64,000 nt of DNA from Xanthomonas cucurbitae (lineage in GTDB: Bacteria; Pseudomonadota; Gammaproteobacteria; Xanthomonadales; Xanthomonadaceae). This document shows positions 1 through 9,913 of the stretch, in pieces. Each line of letters opens with the position of its first letter. The stretch's first letter is position 1. The notes under the pieces are model-generated. The model did not search any database. It worked only from the letters and a program-made list of their open reading frames with translations, and had not been told where the DNA came from. The stretch covers positions 1 through 64,000 of the forward strand of contig NZ_MDED01000008.1 of the NCBI RefSeq assembly GCF_002939885.1. Direction: 5' to 3'. The position numbers were made by a program, and so were the translations under genes.

Positions 1-171
1 GGCGACGGCGCTGATGCGCTGCAAGCCTTGCCCAGAGCGAGTTTTGCGCATGGCAAGCAACTTTCTTGGCTGAGGGATGGGGCTAATCAGGACAACTATT
101 GGACCGCCGAAATGCGGTGTTGCGCTGAGTATCCTCGATCGCTGGCGCTTTGTGAATGGGGGAAATCTTAG
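1..171 (+). CDS. 3' end of an unidentified gene (partial)
   Basis: Frame 1 is open from the first base of the window to a TAG at 169-171, giving 56 codons. The tail reads ...NQDNYWTAEMRCCAEYPRSL... and ends CEWGKS. The composition (Trp, Cys and Tyr in a compact tail) looks more like a real C-terminus than a GC-rich random frame, but I do not recognise a family. It runs in the same direction as the recombinase remnant downstream, so it is not arranged like a normal integron cassette, which would diverge from intI. The start lies outside the window. Confidence 0.35.
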   Translation, partial: GDGADALQALPRASFAHGKQLSWLRDGANQDNYWTAEMRCCAEYPRSLALCEWGKS

Positions 172-252
172 CCGCGATCACGGGATTGCAAGACGGCAAG
201 CGGCCGCGACCATGCAGATGCTTGCGGTGTTATCCAGCAAGGACACAGACGT

Positions 253-420
253 ATGAATTACACCCCCAGCAACAATGGCGTAATAGCACGTCCGCTGACG
301 CGGTTGCTCGATCAAGTGCGCGGCCATTTGCGCGCTCGGGACTACAGCCTGCGCACCGAGCAGCGTATTTCCGTTGGATGGCGTCACAGTGCAAAACCGT
401 GCACGTACGACGTCCACCGC
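253..420 (+). pseudogene. Remnant of an integron-type tyrosine recombinase (N-terminal fragment)
   Basis: From ATG 253 the frame encodes a segment with RPLTRLLDQVRGHLRARDYS followed by LRTEQ, which strongly resembles the N-terminal SAM-like DNA-binding domain of integron integrases (IntI/XerD group), including those of Xanthomonas chromosomal integrons. The canonical continuation is RTEQAYxxW. Here it appears only after shifting frame at about position 364, giving AYFRWM, as if one base had been lost after the EQ codons (358-363). Similarity then fades, and the catalytic R...HxxR...Y part is absent, so this is a dead fragment of about 45 recognisable codons. The terminator at 427-457 follows directly. 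The family call rests on pattern memory; a generic phage integrase origin is possible. Confidence 0.5.
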
Positions 421-426
421 CAGAAA

Positions 427-457
427 CGAAAAAACCGCGCAATGCGCGGTTTTTTCG
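427..457. terminator. Perfect bidirectional Rho-independent terminator
   Basis: Arms CGAAAAAACCGCGC (427-440) and GCGCGGTTTTTTCG (444-457) are perfect inverted repeats of 14 bp around a 3-base loop (AAT). The stem has a GC-rich core and an A-run before and a T-run after it, so it can terminate from either direction. It sits 21 bases beyond the secF stop codon on the minus strand and probably ends the secDF transcript. Confidence 0.9.
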
Positions 458-477
458 TCGGGCCACTTGCCAACCGA

Positions 478-1446
478 TCAAGGACGCCGCGCCAGCGCCT
501 CCACGTCCTTGGCCTTGGGCAGCAGGTCCTGCTTGGTCACCGCAAACGGCCCGATGCTCAGCATCGGCACGGCCACGATCACCGAGGAGATCACCACGAT
601 CACCGCTCCAATCATGTGGGTCTCGGCCAGGCCTTCCATCGACTCGCCGCCGTAGATGTACAACGCCATCGCCGACAGGAAGAACATCACCGCCGTAATC
701 ACCGTGCGCGACAGCGTCTGGTTGATCGAACGGTTGAGTACTTCCAGCGGTTCCACGCGCAGCGCGCGGAAGTTCTCGCGCACACGGTCGAACACCACGA
801 TGATGTCGTTGATCGCAAAGCCCATCACCGACAGCAGGCCGGCCAGCACGGTCAGGTCGAACTCGCGGCCAGTCAGCGACACGTAGGCCACCGTCACCAG
901 CAGGTCGAACAGTGCGGTCAGGCTGGCGACCACCGCGAACTTCCATTCGAAGCGGAAGGCGATGTAGATCAAAAAGCCCACCAGCATGAACACCGTGGCG
1001 TAGACGCCGTTCAGGGCCAGGTCCTTGCCGACCTGCGGGCCGACGAATTCGCCAGGTTGCACGGTGGCCGGGTTCTCGTCGCTGGTCACCGCCTTGCGCA
1101 CATCCTCGGCCACGGTGCGTGCGGCATCGTCGCGGTTGTTGTGCTGGCCGTGCGGCTGCAGGCGGATCATGACCTCGTTGCCGCCGCGAGCATTCTGGAC
1201 CTGGGCGTTCTCGAACCCGGCCTTGGCCAGCTGCTCACGCACCCTGTCCACGTCCACGGTCTTCTGGAACGAGGTCTGCACCAGCGTGCCGCCGGTGAAC
1301 TCCAGCGCGTAGTTGAAGCCCCTGCCGACGATGACGCCGATCGAGGCAACCGCGATCACCAGCATCAACACCAGCACCGGCTTGCGCAGGCGCATGAAGT
1401 CGATCTTGGTGTCGTTGGGAATCAGATGGAGCGGGAACAATTTCAT
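478..1446 (-). CDS. secF: Protein translocase subunit SecF
   Basis: SecF (322 aa) works with SecD in the inner membrane and uses the proton gradient to pull exported proteins through SecYEG and to release them in the periplasm. The protein starts MKLFPLHLIP, has a first membrane helix near residues 20-40, a periplasmic loop with the GGTLVQTSF-type segment, and five clustered C-terminal helices containing the conserved GFAINDIIVVFDRVREN stretch. Length is normal for the family. ATG 1446 has GGAAGA about 8 bases upstream. It lies 110 bp downstream of secD and before a perfect terminator, so it is probably the last gene of a yajC-secD-secF unit. Confidence 0.97.
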   Translation of the reverse strand: MKLFPLHLIPNDTKIDFMRLRKPVLVLMLVIAVASIGVIVGRGFNYALEFTGGTLVQTSFQKTVDVDRVREQLAKAGFENAQVQNARGGNEVMIRLQPHGQHNNRDDAARTVAEDVRKAVTSDENPATVQPGEFVGPQVGKDLALNGVYATVFMLVGFLIYIAFRFEWKFAVVASLTALFDLLVTVAYVSLTGREFDLTVLAGLLSVMGFAINDIIVVFDRVRENFRALRVEPLEVLNRSINQTLSRTVITAVMFFLSAMALYIYGGESMEGLAETHMIGAVIVVISSVIVAVPMLSIGPFAVTKQDLLPKAKDVEALARRP

Positions 1447-1556
1447 GGAAAAGATCTTCCGTTTAGACGTTGCGCACCGTCAGGATGCGCAACGCTTGCG
1501 AAGGGATTCATCCCCCGCCCCTGGCAGCGCGCTGCCGGGGCAAGGCCGGACTCGCA

Positions 1557-3404
1557 TCAGATGGCGACGGTCTTCAGCTTCTTGCGGCTGCCGTAGATCA
1601 GCACCGCCAGCGCACGCGATACGGTGATCGCGGTGAACATCGAGGCGAAAATACCGATCATCATGGTCAGCGCAAAGCCGCGCAGCGGGCCGGTGCCGAA
1701 GGCATACAAGGCCACTGCGACGATCAAGCCGGTGAGGTTGGCGTCGAGAATGGTGCCGCCTGCCTTTTCGTAACCGGCGGCGATCGCCGATTTGGCCGGT
1801 ACACCCAGCCGCAGCTCTTCACGGATACGCTCGTTGATCAGCACGTTGGCGTCCACCGACAGACCGACCGACAGCGCAAGGCCGGCAAAGCCCGGCAACG
1901 TCATGGTGGCGCCGAACAGCGACATCACCGCCACCACGATCAGCAGGTTGAACAGCAGCGCCACCGAGGTAATCGCGCCGAACACGCGGTAGTAGATGGT
2001 GAAAAACACCAGCGTAAACAGGAACGAGTAGATCACCGCAGTGACACCGCGCTCCACGTTCTCTGCACCCAGGCTCGGGCCGATCACGTATTCCTCAACG
2101 AAGTCCATCGGCGCGGCCAGCGAGCCGGACTTCAGCAGCTTGGCCAGGTTCTCGGCCTCGGTCTTTTCCAGGCCGGTGGTCTGGAAGTTCTTGCCGAACA
2201 CGCCGGCGATGCGAGTCGGCGACAAGGCTTCTTCCTTGACCCGCACACTGCGCACTTCCTTGCCGTCAACCATGGTCACCGTTGGGATGCGCTCGATGTA
2301 GACCACCGACATCGTCTTGCCGACGTTGGCGCTGGTGTAGTCGAACATGCGCTGGCCGGCGACGTTGTTGAGCGTCACCGCGACCGCCGGCATGCCGTTC
2401 TGGTCGGTGCTGACCGAGGCACTGACCATCTGGTCGCCGGTCACCAGTGCGCGCTTGTTGAGCAGCACCGGCGCGCCGGTATCACGTACGCGGTAGACCT
2501 TGGCCTCCGGCGGGATGGTGCCGCTGCGCACGGCATCTTCGGCGTTGCCTTCGACCACGGCGCGGAATTCCAGCGAGGCGGTGGCACCGATCAGGCGCTT
2601 GGCTTCGGCGGTGTCCTGCAAGCCGGGCAGTTCGACCACGATGCGGTCCTCGCCCTGGCGCTGGATGGTCGGCTCGGACACGCCCAGTGCATTGACGCGG
2701 TTACGCAAGGTGGTGAGATTCTGCTCGATCGCGCCACTGGCGATCTGCTTGAGCTCGGCCTCGGGCACCTTGACGGCAATGTTCTGGCCGCTGACGTCGT
2801 AGGTCAGGGTCGGCTGCGCCTTGGCCAGCGCCACGCGCGCGGCATCGGCGTTGGCGCCCTCGCCCAGGCTGACCTGGATGCTGTTGTCGCCGCGGCGCTC
2901 CACCGAGCGGTAGGCGATGCGGGCGTCGCGCAAGGTGGTGCGGATATCTTCGGCAAAGCCGTCCAGCCGCTTCTCCAGCGCGGCCTTCTGATCGACCTGC
3001 ATGGCGAAGTGCACGCCGCCGACCAGGTCCAGACCCAGCACCATCGGCCGGCCGCCCAGCTTGGCCAGCCATTGCGGCACGGTGGACGCCAGGTTCAACG
3101 CCACGGTGTAATTCTCGCCCAGCTGCTGACGCAATACGTCGTTGGCGCGGGTCTGCGCCTGCAACGAGGGTAGGCGCACCATCAGGCTCTCGCCCTCTTT
3201 GGTGATCGCCTTGGGCGTGATGCCGGCGCTCTTGAGCTCGCCGTCGATGCGGCTGCGCAATGCGTCGTCGAGCTGCGCACCGCGGCTGGCGGCGGTGATC
3301 TGCACGGACGGGTCCTTCTGGTAGACGTTGGGCAGCGCATACAGCGCGCTGACCGCCAGTACCAGCAGGATCAGGAAATACTTCCAGCGAGGAAATTCGA
3401 GCAT
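1557..3404 (-). CDS. secD: Protein translocase subunit SecD
   Basis: SecD (615 aa) is the large partner of SecF in the Sec translocon accessory complex. The N-terminus MLEFPRWKYFLILL contains one membrane helix. It is followed by the large periplasmic region (about residues 30-440), including GLDLVGGVHF, and then the C-terminal five-helix SecD/SecF domain with GLSVDANVLINERIREE. I chose ATG 3404 because the family starts at MLEFPRWK; an in-frame upstream start (3425) would add seven residues with no family support. The gap of about 305 bp to yajC is long for this pair, so secDF may have its own promoter. Confidence 0.97.
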   Translation of the reverse strand: MLEFPRWKYFLILLVLAVSALYALPNVYQKDPSVQITAASRGAQLDDALRSRIDGELKSAGITPKAITKEGESLMVRLPSLQAQTRANDVLRQQLGENYTVALNLASTVPQWLAKLGGRPMVLGLDLVGGVHFAMQVDQKAALEKRLDGFAEDIRTTLRDARIAYRSVERRGDNSIQVSLGEGANADAARVALAKAQPTLTYDVSGQNIAVKVPEAELKQIASGAIEQNLTTLRNRVNALGVSEPTIQRQGEDRIVVELPGLQDTAEAKRLIGATASLEFRAVVEGNAEDAVRSGTIPPEAKVYRVRDTGAPVLLNKRALVTGDQMVSASVSTDQNGMPAVAVTLNNVAGQRMFDYTSANVGKTMSVVYIERIPTVTMVDGKEVRSVRVKEEALSPTRIAGVFGKNFQTTGLEKTEAENLAKLLKSGSLAAPMDFVEEYVIGPSLGAENVERGVTAVIYSFLFTLVFFTIYYRVFGAITSVALLFNLLIVVAVMSLFGATMTLPGFAGLALSVGLSVDANVLINERIREELRLGVPAKSAIAAGYEKAGGTILDANLTGLIVAVALYAFGTGPLRGFALTMMIGIFASMFTAITVSRALAVLIYGSRKKLKTVAI

Positions 3405-3709
3405 TGCGACAGTCCCGCGCAACACCGTCCCGGCGCCGCGCCTAGCAGTGGGAACGACTTCAGGCGACCGACACGAGGTCGCCAGCAGTCATCCGGTGGA
3501 TGCGAGCAGTACGCGGAAACCGCAGCACCAGGGTGCGATGCGGCTCCTTGCACCGACTGCGCCCGCCTGACGGTGCGCGCAGCAGTGATGTTGCGGATGG
3601 TGCAAAGCGAACAACGGCAGGCACAAACGGCCGGTCAAGCGTCGGTGGCGCAGCGATCACGGAGTGTACGAGGGGTTCCTGCCGTTTTCGAGCGCCGACC
3701 GGGCGGCGC
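3405..3709. other. Non-coding spacer between yajC and secD
   Basis: About 305 bases lie between the yajC stop and the secD start. I see no convincing reading frame, no strong hairpin followed by a T-run, and no RNA motif I recognise. Its length would allow a secD promoter or a structured leader on the minus strand. Confidence 0.5.
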
Positions 3710-4063
3710 TCAGCTGGCCGACTTCAGCGTGCCCTTGGGCAGCACATGGCCAACGGCGCTGCGCTGTACGCGAATACGCACATTGTCGGCCACTTCCACG
3801 GTGATGAAGTTTTCGCCGATATCGGTAATCACGCCGGCGACGCCGCCGGAGGTGATGACTTCATCGCCACGGGCCAGCTTGTCCAGCAGCGCCTTGTGCT
3901 CTTTCTGGCGCTTCATCTGCGGGCGGATCATCAGGAAGTACATGACCGCGATCAGGATGATCGGCAGCGCGAAGGTGGACAGGCCGCCCACCGAGCCGGG
4001 TGCCGCTGCGCCGCCGGCCGCTTGGGCCTGGGCCGCGGGAATCAGGAAATCGAGCAAATTCAT
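3710..4063 (-). CDS. yajC: Sec translocase accessory protein YajC
   Basis: YajC (117 aa) is a small single-pass inner-membrane protein associated with SecDF. The sequence has an N-terminal Gln/Ala-rich stretch, one membrane helix (about residues 30-48, TFALPIILIAVMYFLMI), then the family signature RPQMKRQKEHKALLDKL and the soluble domain with GDEVITSGGVAGVI. ATG 4063 has an AGGA 8 bases upstream. It lies between tgt (upstream in transcription, 130 bp away) and secD, the usual order tgt-yajC-secD-secF. Confidence 0.97.
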   Translation of the reverse strand: MNLLDFLIPAAQAQAAGGAAAPGSVGGLSTFALPIILIAVMYFLMIRPQMKRQKEHKALLDKLARGDEVITSGGVAGVITDIGENFITVEVADNVRIRVQRSAVGHVLPKGTLKSAS

Positions 4064-4193
4064 TCAATGCATCCTAGTTTGGTGCCAGCGCACCCACCGG
4101 CGCGCTCGCTATTCAGGTACCGCCTTGGCGGAACAGCCGGGAATTATGCCACGCAGGGTCCACCCCGTCCGCGTCGGGCACGGACGGCAGGGC

Positions 4194-6505
<2,312 letters not shown>

Positions 6506-6552
6506 GGCCGCAGGATCGGTTGGCTGGGGAGCCGGGCATTGTAACTGCGGCC

Positions 6553-6660
6553 GGGAATGGAGAATCGGGAATGGGGAATCGTAAGAGCGGTGAGCCGGGC
6601 GCAGCACTGGTGACGGTGAAGCGCTATTGCTGTTGCTGTTACGATTCCCGATTCCCGATT
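6553..6660. repeat. Second inverted GGGAATS heptamer element, between the Lrp-family gene and queA
   Basis: Four units (GGGAATG, GAGAATC, GGGAATG, GGGAATC) at 6553-6580 face two and a half inverted units (GATTCCC GATTCCC GATT) at 6643-6660. The spacer is about 62 bases. The right arm ends exactly on the first base of the regulator's stop codon (6660-6662). Same architecture and shared edge sequence as the element at 5349-5466. Confidence 0.75.
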
Positions 6661-7091
6661 CACCGCTCGAACTTGGTCGACAGAATGATCGAACTGGTGG
6701 TGCGCTCCACCCCGTCGATGGCGCCGATGGCATCGGTGAGCACGTCCATCTCGTTGACGCCGCCCACCACGCCCAGGGCGATCAGGTCGTAGGCGCCGCT
6801 GACCGAGTGCAGCAGGCGTACCTCGGGGATGTCGCGCAGCGCCTTGACCACCGCCGGCATCTTCTTGGGCAGGACGGTAATCAGGATATGCGCACGGATG
6901 CGCCCCTGGTCGTAGGCGTCGTGGGTGCGCACCGTGTAACCGCTGATGACGCCATCGCGCTCGAGCTTTTCGATGCGGCTCTGCACGGTGGTGCGCGACA
7001 AACCGAGCCGGCGCGCGATCTGCGCGGTGGAGGCGCGGGCGTCCTCGCGCAGTAGCGACAACAAGCGCTCATCGGAGGGGGTGACTTTCAT
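6660..7091 (-). CDS. Lrp/AsnC-family transcriptional regulator
   Basis: A 143-aa protein with an N-terminal winged helix-turn-helix (residues about 5-55; STAQIARRLGLSRTTVQSRIEKLERDGVI) and a C-terminal RAM/ligand-binding domain (about 65-140; HSVSGAYDLIALGVV). Such proteins form octamers and respond to amino acids. Length is slightly below E. coli Lrp and typical of single-target AsnC-like members. The gene is divergent from a class III aminotransferase with a 121-bp shared spacer, so the aminotransferase is its most likely target. The effector cannot be read from sequence. Confidence 0.92.
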   Translation of the reverse strand: MKVTPSDERLLSLLREDARASTAQIARRLGLSRTTVQSRIEKLERDGVISGYTVRTHDAYDQGRIRAHILITVLPKKMPAVVKALRDIPEVRLLHSVSGAYDLIALGVVGGVNEMDVLTDAIGAIDGVERTTSSIILSTKFER

Positions 7092-7212
7092 TTTTGCGCA
7101 ATGATTTCGGCGAATCGACGAAAATAGCGCACATCTCGCCAGATTTCACGCTGCCAAACGCCGATCTCCTGCCGATAATAGGAAGACAATGCCATCTTGC
7201 TGGAGAAGCGCC
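7092..7212. promoter_or_regulatory. Divergent promoter region of the Lrp-family regulator and the aminotransferase
   Basis: The 121-bp spacer holds an AT-richer imperfect dyad GATTTCGGCGAATC (7103-7116), flanked by TGCGCA on the left and GCGCA on the right, a plausible Lrp-type operator close to the regulator start. GATAAT at 7174-7179 could be a -10 box for the aminotransferase. GGAGA at 7202-7206, six bases before ATG 7213, is its ribosome binding site and decides that start. Operator assignment is inference. Confidence 0.4.
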
Positions 7213-8709
7213 ATGTCCGTCCTCGCCCCGCTCGCCCCGCTGCGCGCCCATACCGGCCGTCGTCTGACCGATGGCCTGGACGATGCCGCCATCGTGCGCT
7301 TGGCCGGCAACCACCCGGACCTGGCGCAGGCCATCACCGCTGCCGCTGCCGAATACGCCCAGGTGCGTGAAGAGGCCGGCGACCTGCTCGAGCTGGACGA
7401 AGAGGCGCAGATCGCCGCCGTACAGGACGGTTTCATCAACTTCTACGCCGATGATGCGATCACGCCGTACGTGGCGCTGGCCGCACGCGGACCGTGGGTG
7501 GTCACGCTCAAGGGCGCGGTGCTGTACGACGCCGGCGGCTACGGCATGCTGGGCTTCGGCCACACCCCTGCCGCGGTACTGCAGTCCATGGCGCGCCCGC
7601 AGGTGATGGCCAATGTGATGACGCCCAGCCTGTCGCAGCGCCGGCTCGACCGCGCCCTGCGTGCCGAGATCGGCCATACCCGTGGCGGCTGCCCGTTCGC
7701 GCGCTTCATGTGCCTCAATTCCGGCTCGGAGGCGGTCGGCCTGGCCGCGCGTATCGTCGATACCAACGCCAAGCTGCACACCGACCCGGGCGCGCGCCAC
7801 GCCGGCGCCCGTATCAAGCGGCTGGTGGTCAAGGGGAGCTTCCACGGCCGTACCGACCGCCCGGGGCTGTATTCCGATTCCAGCCGCAAGACCTACACCA
7901 AGTACCTGGCCAGCTATCGCGACGAGGATTCGGTGATCGCCATCGCCCCGTACGACGTGGCGGCACTGCAGCACGCCTTCGACGAGGCCGCGCGCAATCA
8001 CTGGTTCATCGAGGCGGTGTTCCTGGAGCCGGTGATGGGCGAAGGCGATCCGGGCCGCGCCCTGCCGGCCGAGTTCTACGCCGCCGCGCGGGCGCTCACC
8101 CGCAGCCATGGCAGCCTGTTGCTGGTGGACTCCATCCAGGCCGGGTTGCGCGCGCACGGCGTGCTGTCGGTGGTGGACTATCCCGGCTTCGAGCAGCTCG
8201 ACCCGCCGGACCTGGAAACCTATTCCAAGGCACTCAACGCCGCGCAGTACCCACTGTCGGTCCTGGCCGTGACCGAGCATGCCGCGCAGGTCTATCGCAA
8301 GGGCACCTACGGCAACACCATGACCACCAACCCGCGCGCACTCGATGTCGCCTGCGCCACGCTGGCCTTGTTCACCCCGCAGGTGCGCCAGAACATCCGT
8401 GTGCGCGGCGCACAGGCGATCGCCAAACTGCAGACACTGCAAGCGGAGCTGGGCGGGCCGATCACCAAGGTGCAGGGCACCGGCCTGCTGTTCTCCTGCG
8501 AGCTTGCGCCGCAGTACAAGTGCTACGGCGCTGGCTCCACCGAGGAATGGCTGCGCCAGCGTGGCGTCAACGTGATCCACGGCGGCGAGAATTCGCTGCG
8601 TTTCACCCCGCATTTCGCCATGGACGAAGACGAGCTGGACCTGCTGGTCGGCCTGATCGCGCGTGCCTTGCAGGAAGGCCCGCGCCAAGCCCAGGCGCAG
8701 GCGGCCTGA
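7213..8709 (+). CDS. Class III PLP-dependent aminotransferase
   Basis: A 498-aa fold-type I aminotransferase. The cofactor pocket is visible: LNSGSEAVGLAAR (about 168-180, phosphate side), LVDSIQAG with Asp306 contacting the pyridine nitrogen, and ETYSKALNAAQ with the probable PLP lysine Lys339. GTYGNTMTTNPRA is the typical glycine/threonine loop after the lysine. The extended N-terminus (about 100 residues before the core) is longer than in acetylornithine or GABA transaminases. The substrate is probably an omega-amino acid such as ornithine or lysine, but I cannot tell. ATG 7213 has a GGAGA site; an upstream ATG (7189) lacks one. It is divergent from the Lrp-type regulator, which suggests amino-acid-responsive control. 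Confidence 0.88.
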   Translation: MSVLAPLAPLRAHTGRRLTDGLDDAAIVRLAGNHPDLAQAITAAAAEYAQVREEAGDLLELDEEAQIAAVQDGFINFYADDAITPYVALAARGPWVVTLKGAVLYDAGGYGMLGFGHTPAAVLQSMARPQVMANVMTPSLSQRRLDRALRAEIGHTRGGCPFARFMCLNSGSEAVGLAARIVDTNAKLHTDPGARHAGARIKRLVVKGSFHGRTDRPGLYSDSSRKTYTKYLASYRDEDSVIAIAPYDVAALQHAFDEAARNHWFIEAVFLEPVMGEGDPGRALPAEFYAAARALTRSHGSLLLVDSIQAGLRAHGVLSVVDYPGFEQLDPPDLETYSKALNAAQYPLSVLAVTEHAAQVYRKGTYGNTMTTNPRALDVACATLALFTPQVRQNIRVRGAQAIAKLQTLQAELGGPITKVQGTGLLFSCELAPQYKCYGAGSTEEWLRQRGVNVIHGGENSLRFTPHFAMDEDELDLLVGLIARALQEGPRQAQAQAA

Positions 8710-8743
8710 CCCGGCGCCGCCGCATCGCCCATCAGCAGGCGTC

Positions 8744-8769
8744 GCGCCGCCGGTCAGTGCCGGCGGCGC
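8744..8769. terminator. Hairpin between convergent genes
   Basis: GCGCCGCCGG (8744-8753) and CCGGCGGCGC (8760-8769) form a perfect 10-bp GC stem with a 6-base loop, located between the convergent aminotransferase and phytase-like genes. No T-run follows on either side, so it may stabilise 3' ends or act with Rho rather than terminate alone. Confidence 0.6.
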
Positions 8770-8794
8770 CAGCGCAGCAGGCGGCGCACGGCCG

Positions 8795-9913
8795 TCAAGG
8801 CGCGCATGTCTTCAAGCGCAGGCTGCGCGCCACATCGCGCCAGTCGAAGGCCGCCACGGCCTGATCGTCGTGCAGCGCATAGAACACCCCGCCCGGGAAG
8901 CGCGCATCGCCACGTTGGTCCAGCCACACGCCATCGGTATTGGCGGTCACCCGGCCGGCAAAGGCGCCCACATGCGCCAGTGTCTTGCGATCGAAGACCT
9001 GGAACACGCTGCGGTCCTTGAACTGGTCGGTGGCGATCCAATAGCCGCTGCCATCGGGGCACTGCAGCAGGGTCAGGCCTTCGGCCTGCGCCTTGAACAG
9101 CCCGGTGCCGACGTTGCGCCCGCGATAGCGCCCATCCATCCCGTACTCGCGCAGTTGCGTGCCCACTGCCACGTCTTCTTCGGCGATCATCAGACGGCCA
9201 TTGGCCTCATCGCCGAATACCGACTCGGCAATGCGGATTGCGCCGGCCTCGGTGGTGTCGCCGAAGGTCTGCGTCAAGCGCGCTTGCCAGCCCGCTGCGG
9301 CCGCATTCAACTGATAGCGGCGGAAGCGCTGCCCCAACTCGGCCAGCGGCGGCGGCTGGTCCTTGTTGCCCGGCGACATGTAGTTGTCGCTGACCACCAC
9401 CTCGTAGTCGCCGTCGTGCTTGCGTACCCACAACCCGTAGGGTTCGCGCAGCGCATCCTGGCCAAAGCTGGTCAGCGGCGTGAATTCCGGCAGCGAGAAC
9501 ACCTGCACCCGGCGGTTGTCACGCTCCACCACGAACAGCAGGTCGTCCACCACCGAGATCCCGTTCGGGCGATCCAGCTTGCCCGGCGCCTTGCCCTTGC
9601 CGCCCACCACCCGCAAGCGCGTGCCGCTATCGCCATCGAAGACCACCAGCGTATGGGTAGCCTTGGCGGTGGCAATGATCCAACGCTTGCCCTCCGGGCT
9701 GATCCAGCTGGCCGGCGAATCCAGGTTGTCCGACGGCGTGGACACAGTGATGAAGGCTTCCGGCACCACCTCATGGGCCACGTTCGCTGCAACCAGCGTG
9801 GGGTCGGTGAGCAGTGCTTCATCGGCTTCGCGATCGACCGGTTTGCTTGCACAGCCGGCCAGGACCATCGCGCTGGCCAGCACGGTGGTTTGCAGCCGCA
9901 TCCGCGCGCCCAT
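8795..9913 (-). CDS. Phytase-like beta-propeller lipoprotein
   Basis: A 372-aa secreted protein. A signal sequence ends in a lipobox, LASAMVLAGC, so it should be a lipoprotein. The body has beta-propeller phytase features: GKAPGKLDRPNGISVV, LMIAEEDVAVGTQLREY (the IAEEDVG-like calcium/phosphate segment), AEGLTLL, and TDGVWLD near the end. Phytases of this family release phosphate from phytate using calcium. ATG 9913 overlaps the stop of the upstream TonB receptor gene (TGATG), giving tight translational coupling; a GTG at 9916 and an ATG at 9901 are alternatives. With the receptor it makes a likely phytate-use unit. Enzymatic activity itself is inferred. Confidence 0.8.
   Translation of the reverse strand: MGARMRLQTTVLASAMVLAGCASKPVDREADEALLTDPTLVAANVAHEVVPEAFITVSTPSDNLDSPASWISPEGKRWIIATAKATHTLVVFDGDSGTRLRVVGGKGKAPGKLDRPNGISVVDDLLFVVERDNRRVQVFSLPEFTPLTSFGQDALREPYGLWVRKHDGDYEVVVSDNYMSPGNKDQPPPLAELGQRFRRYQLNAAAAGWQARLTQTFGDTTEAGAIRIAESVFGDEANGRLMIAEEDVAVGTQLREYGMDGRYRGRNVGTGLFKAQAEGLTLLQCPDGSGYWIATDQFKDRSVFQVFDRKTLAHVGAFAGRVTANTDGVWLDQRGDARFPGGVFYALHDDQAVAAFDWRDVARSLRLKTCAP

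Noticed and set aside
253-1596. Long plus-strand frame (447 codons) across secF
   Set aside because: It is a shadow of secF on the opposite strand: His/Gln/Arg-rich composition typical of antisense GC-rich frames. Only its first 37 codons resemble a protein family.
1470-3173. Plus-strand frame of 567 codons antisense to secD
   Set aside because: Composition dominated by His, Gln, Arg and Gly with no domain; secD on the other strand is certain.
7069-8688. Minus-strand frame of 539 codons antisense to the aminotransferase
   Set aside because: No recognisable motif; the plus strand has intact PLP-enzyme motifs and a ribosome binding site.
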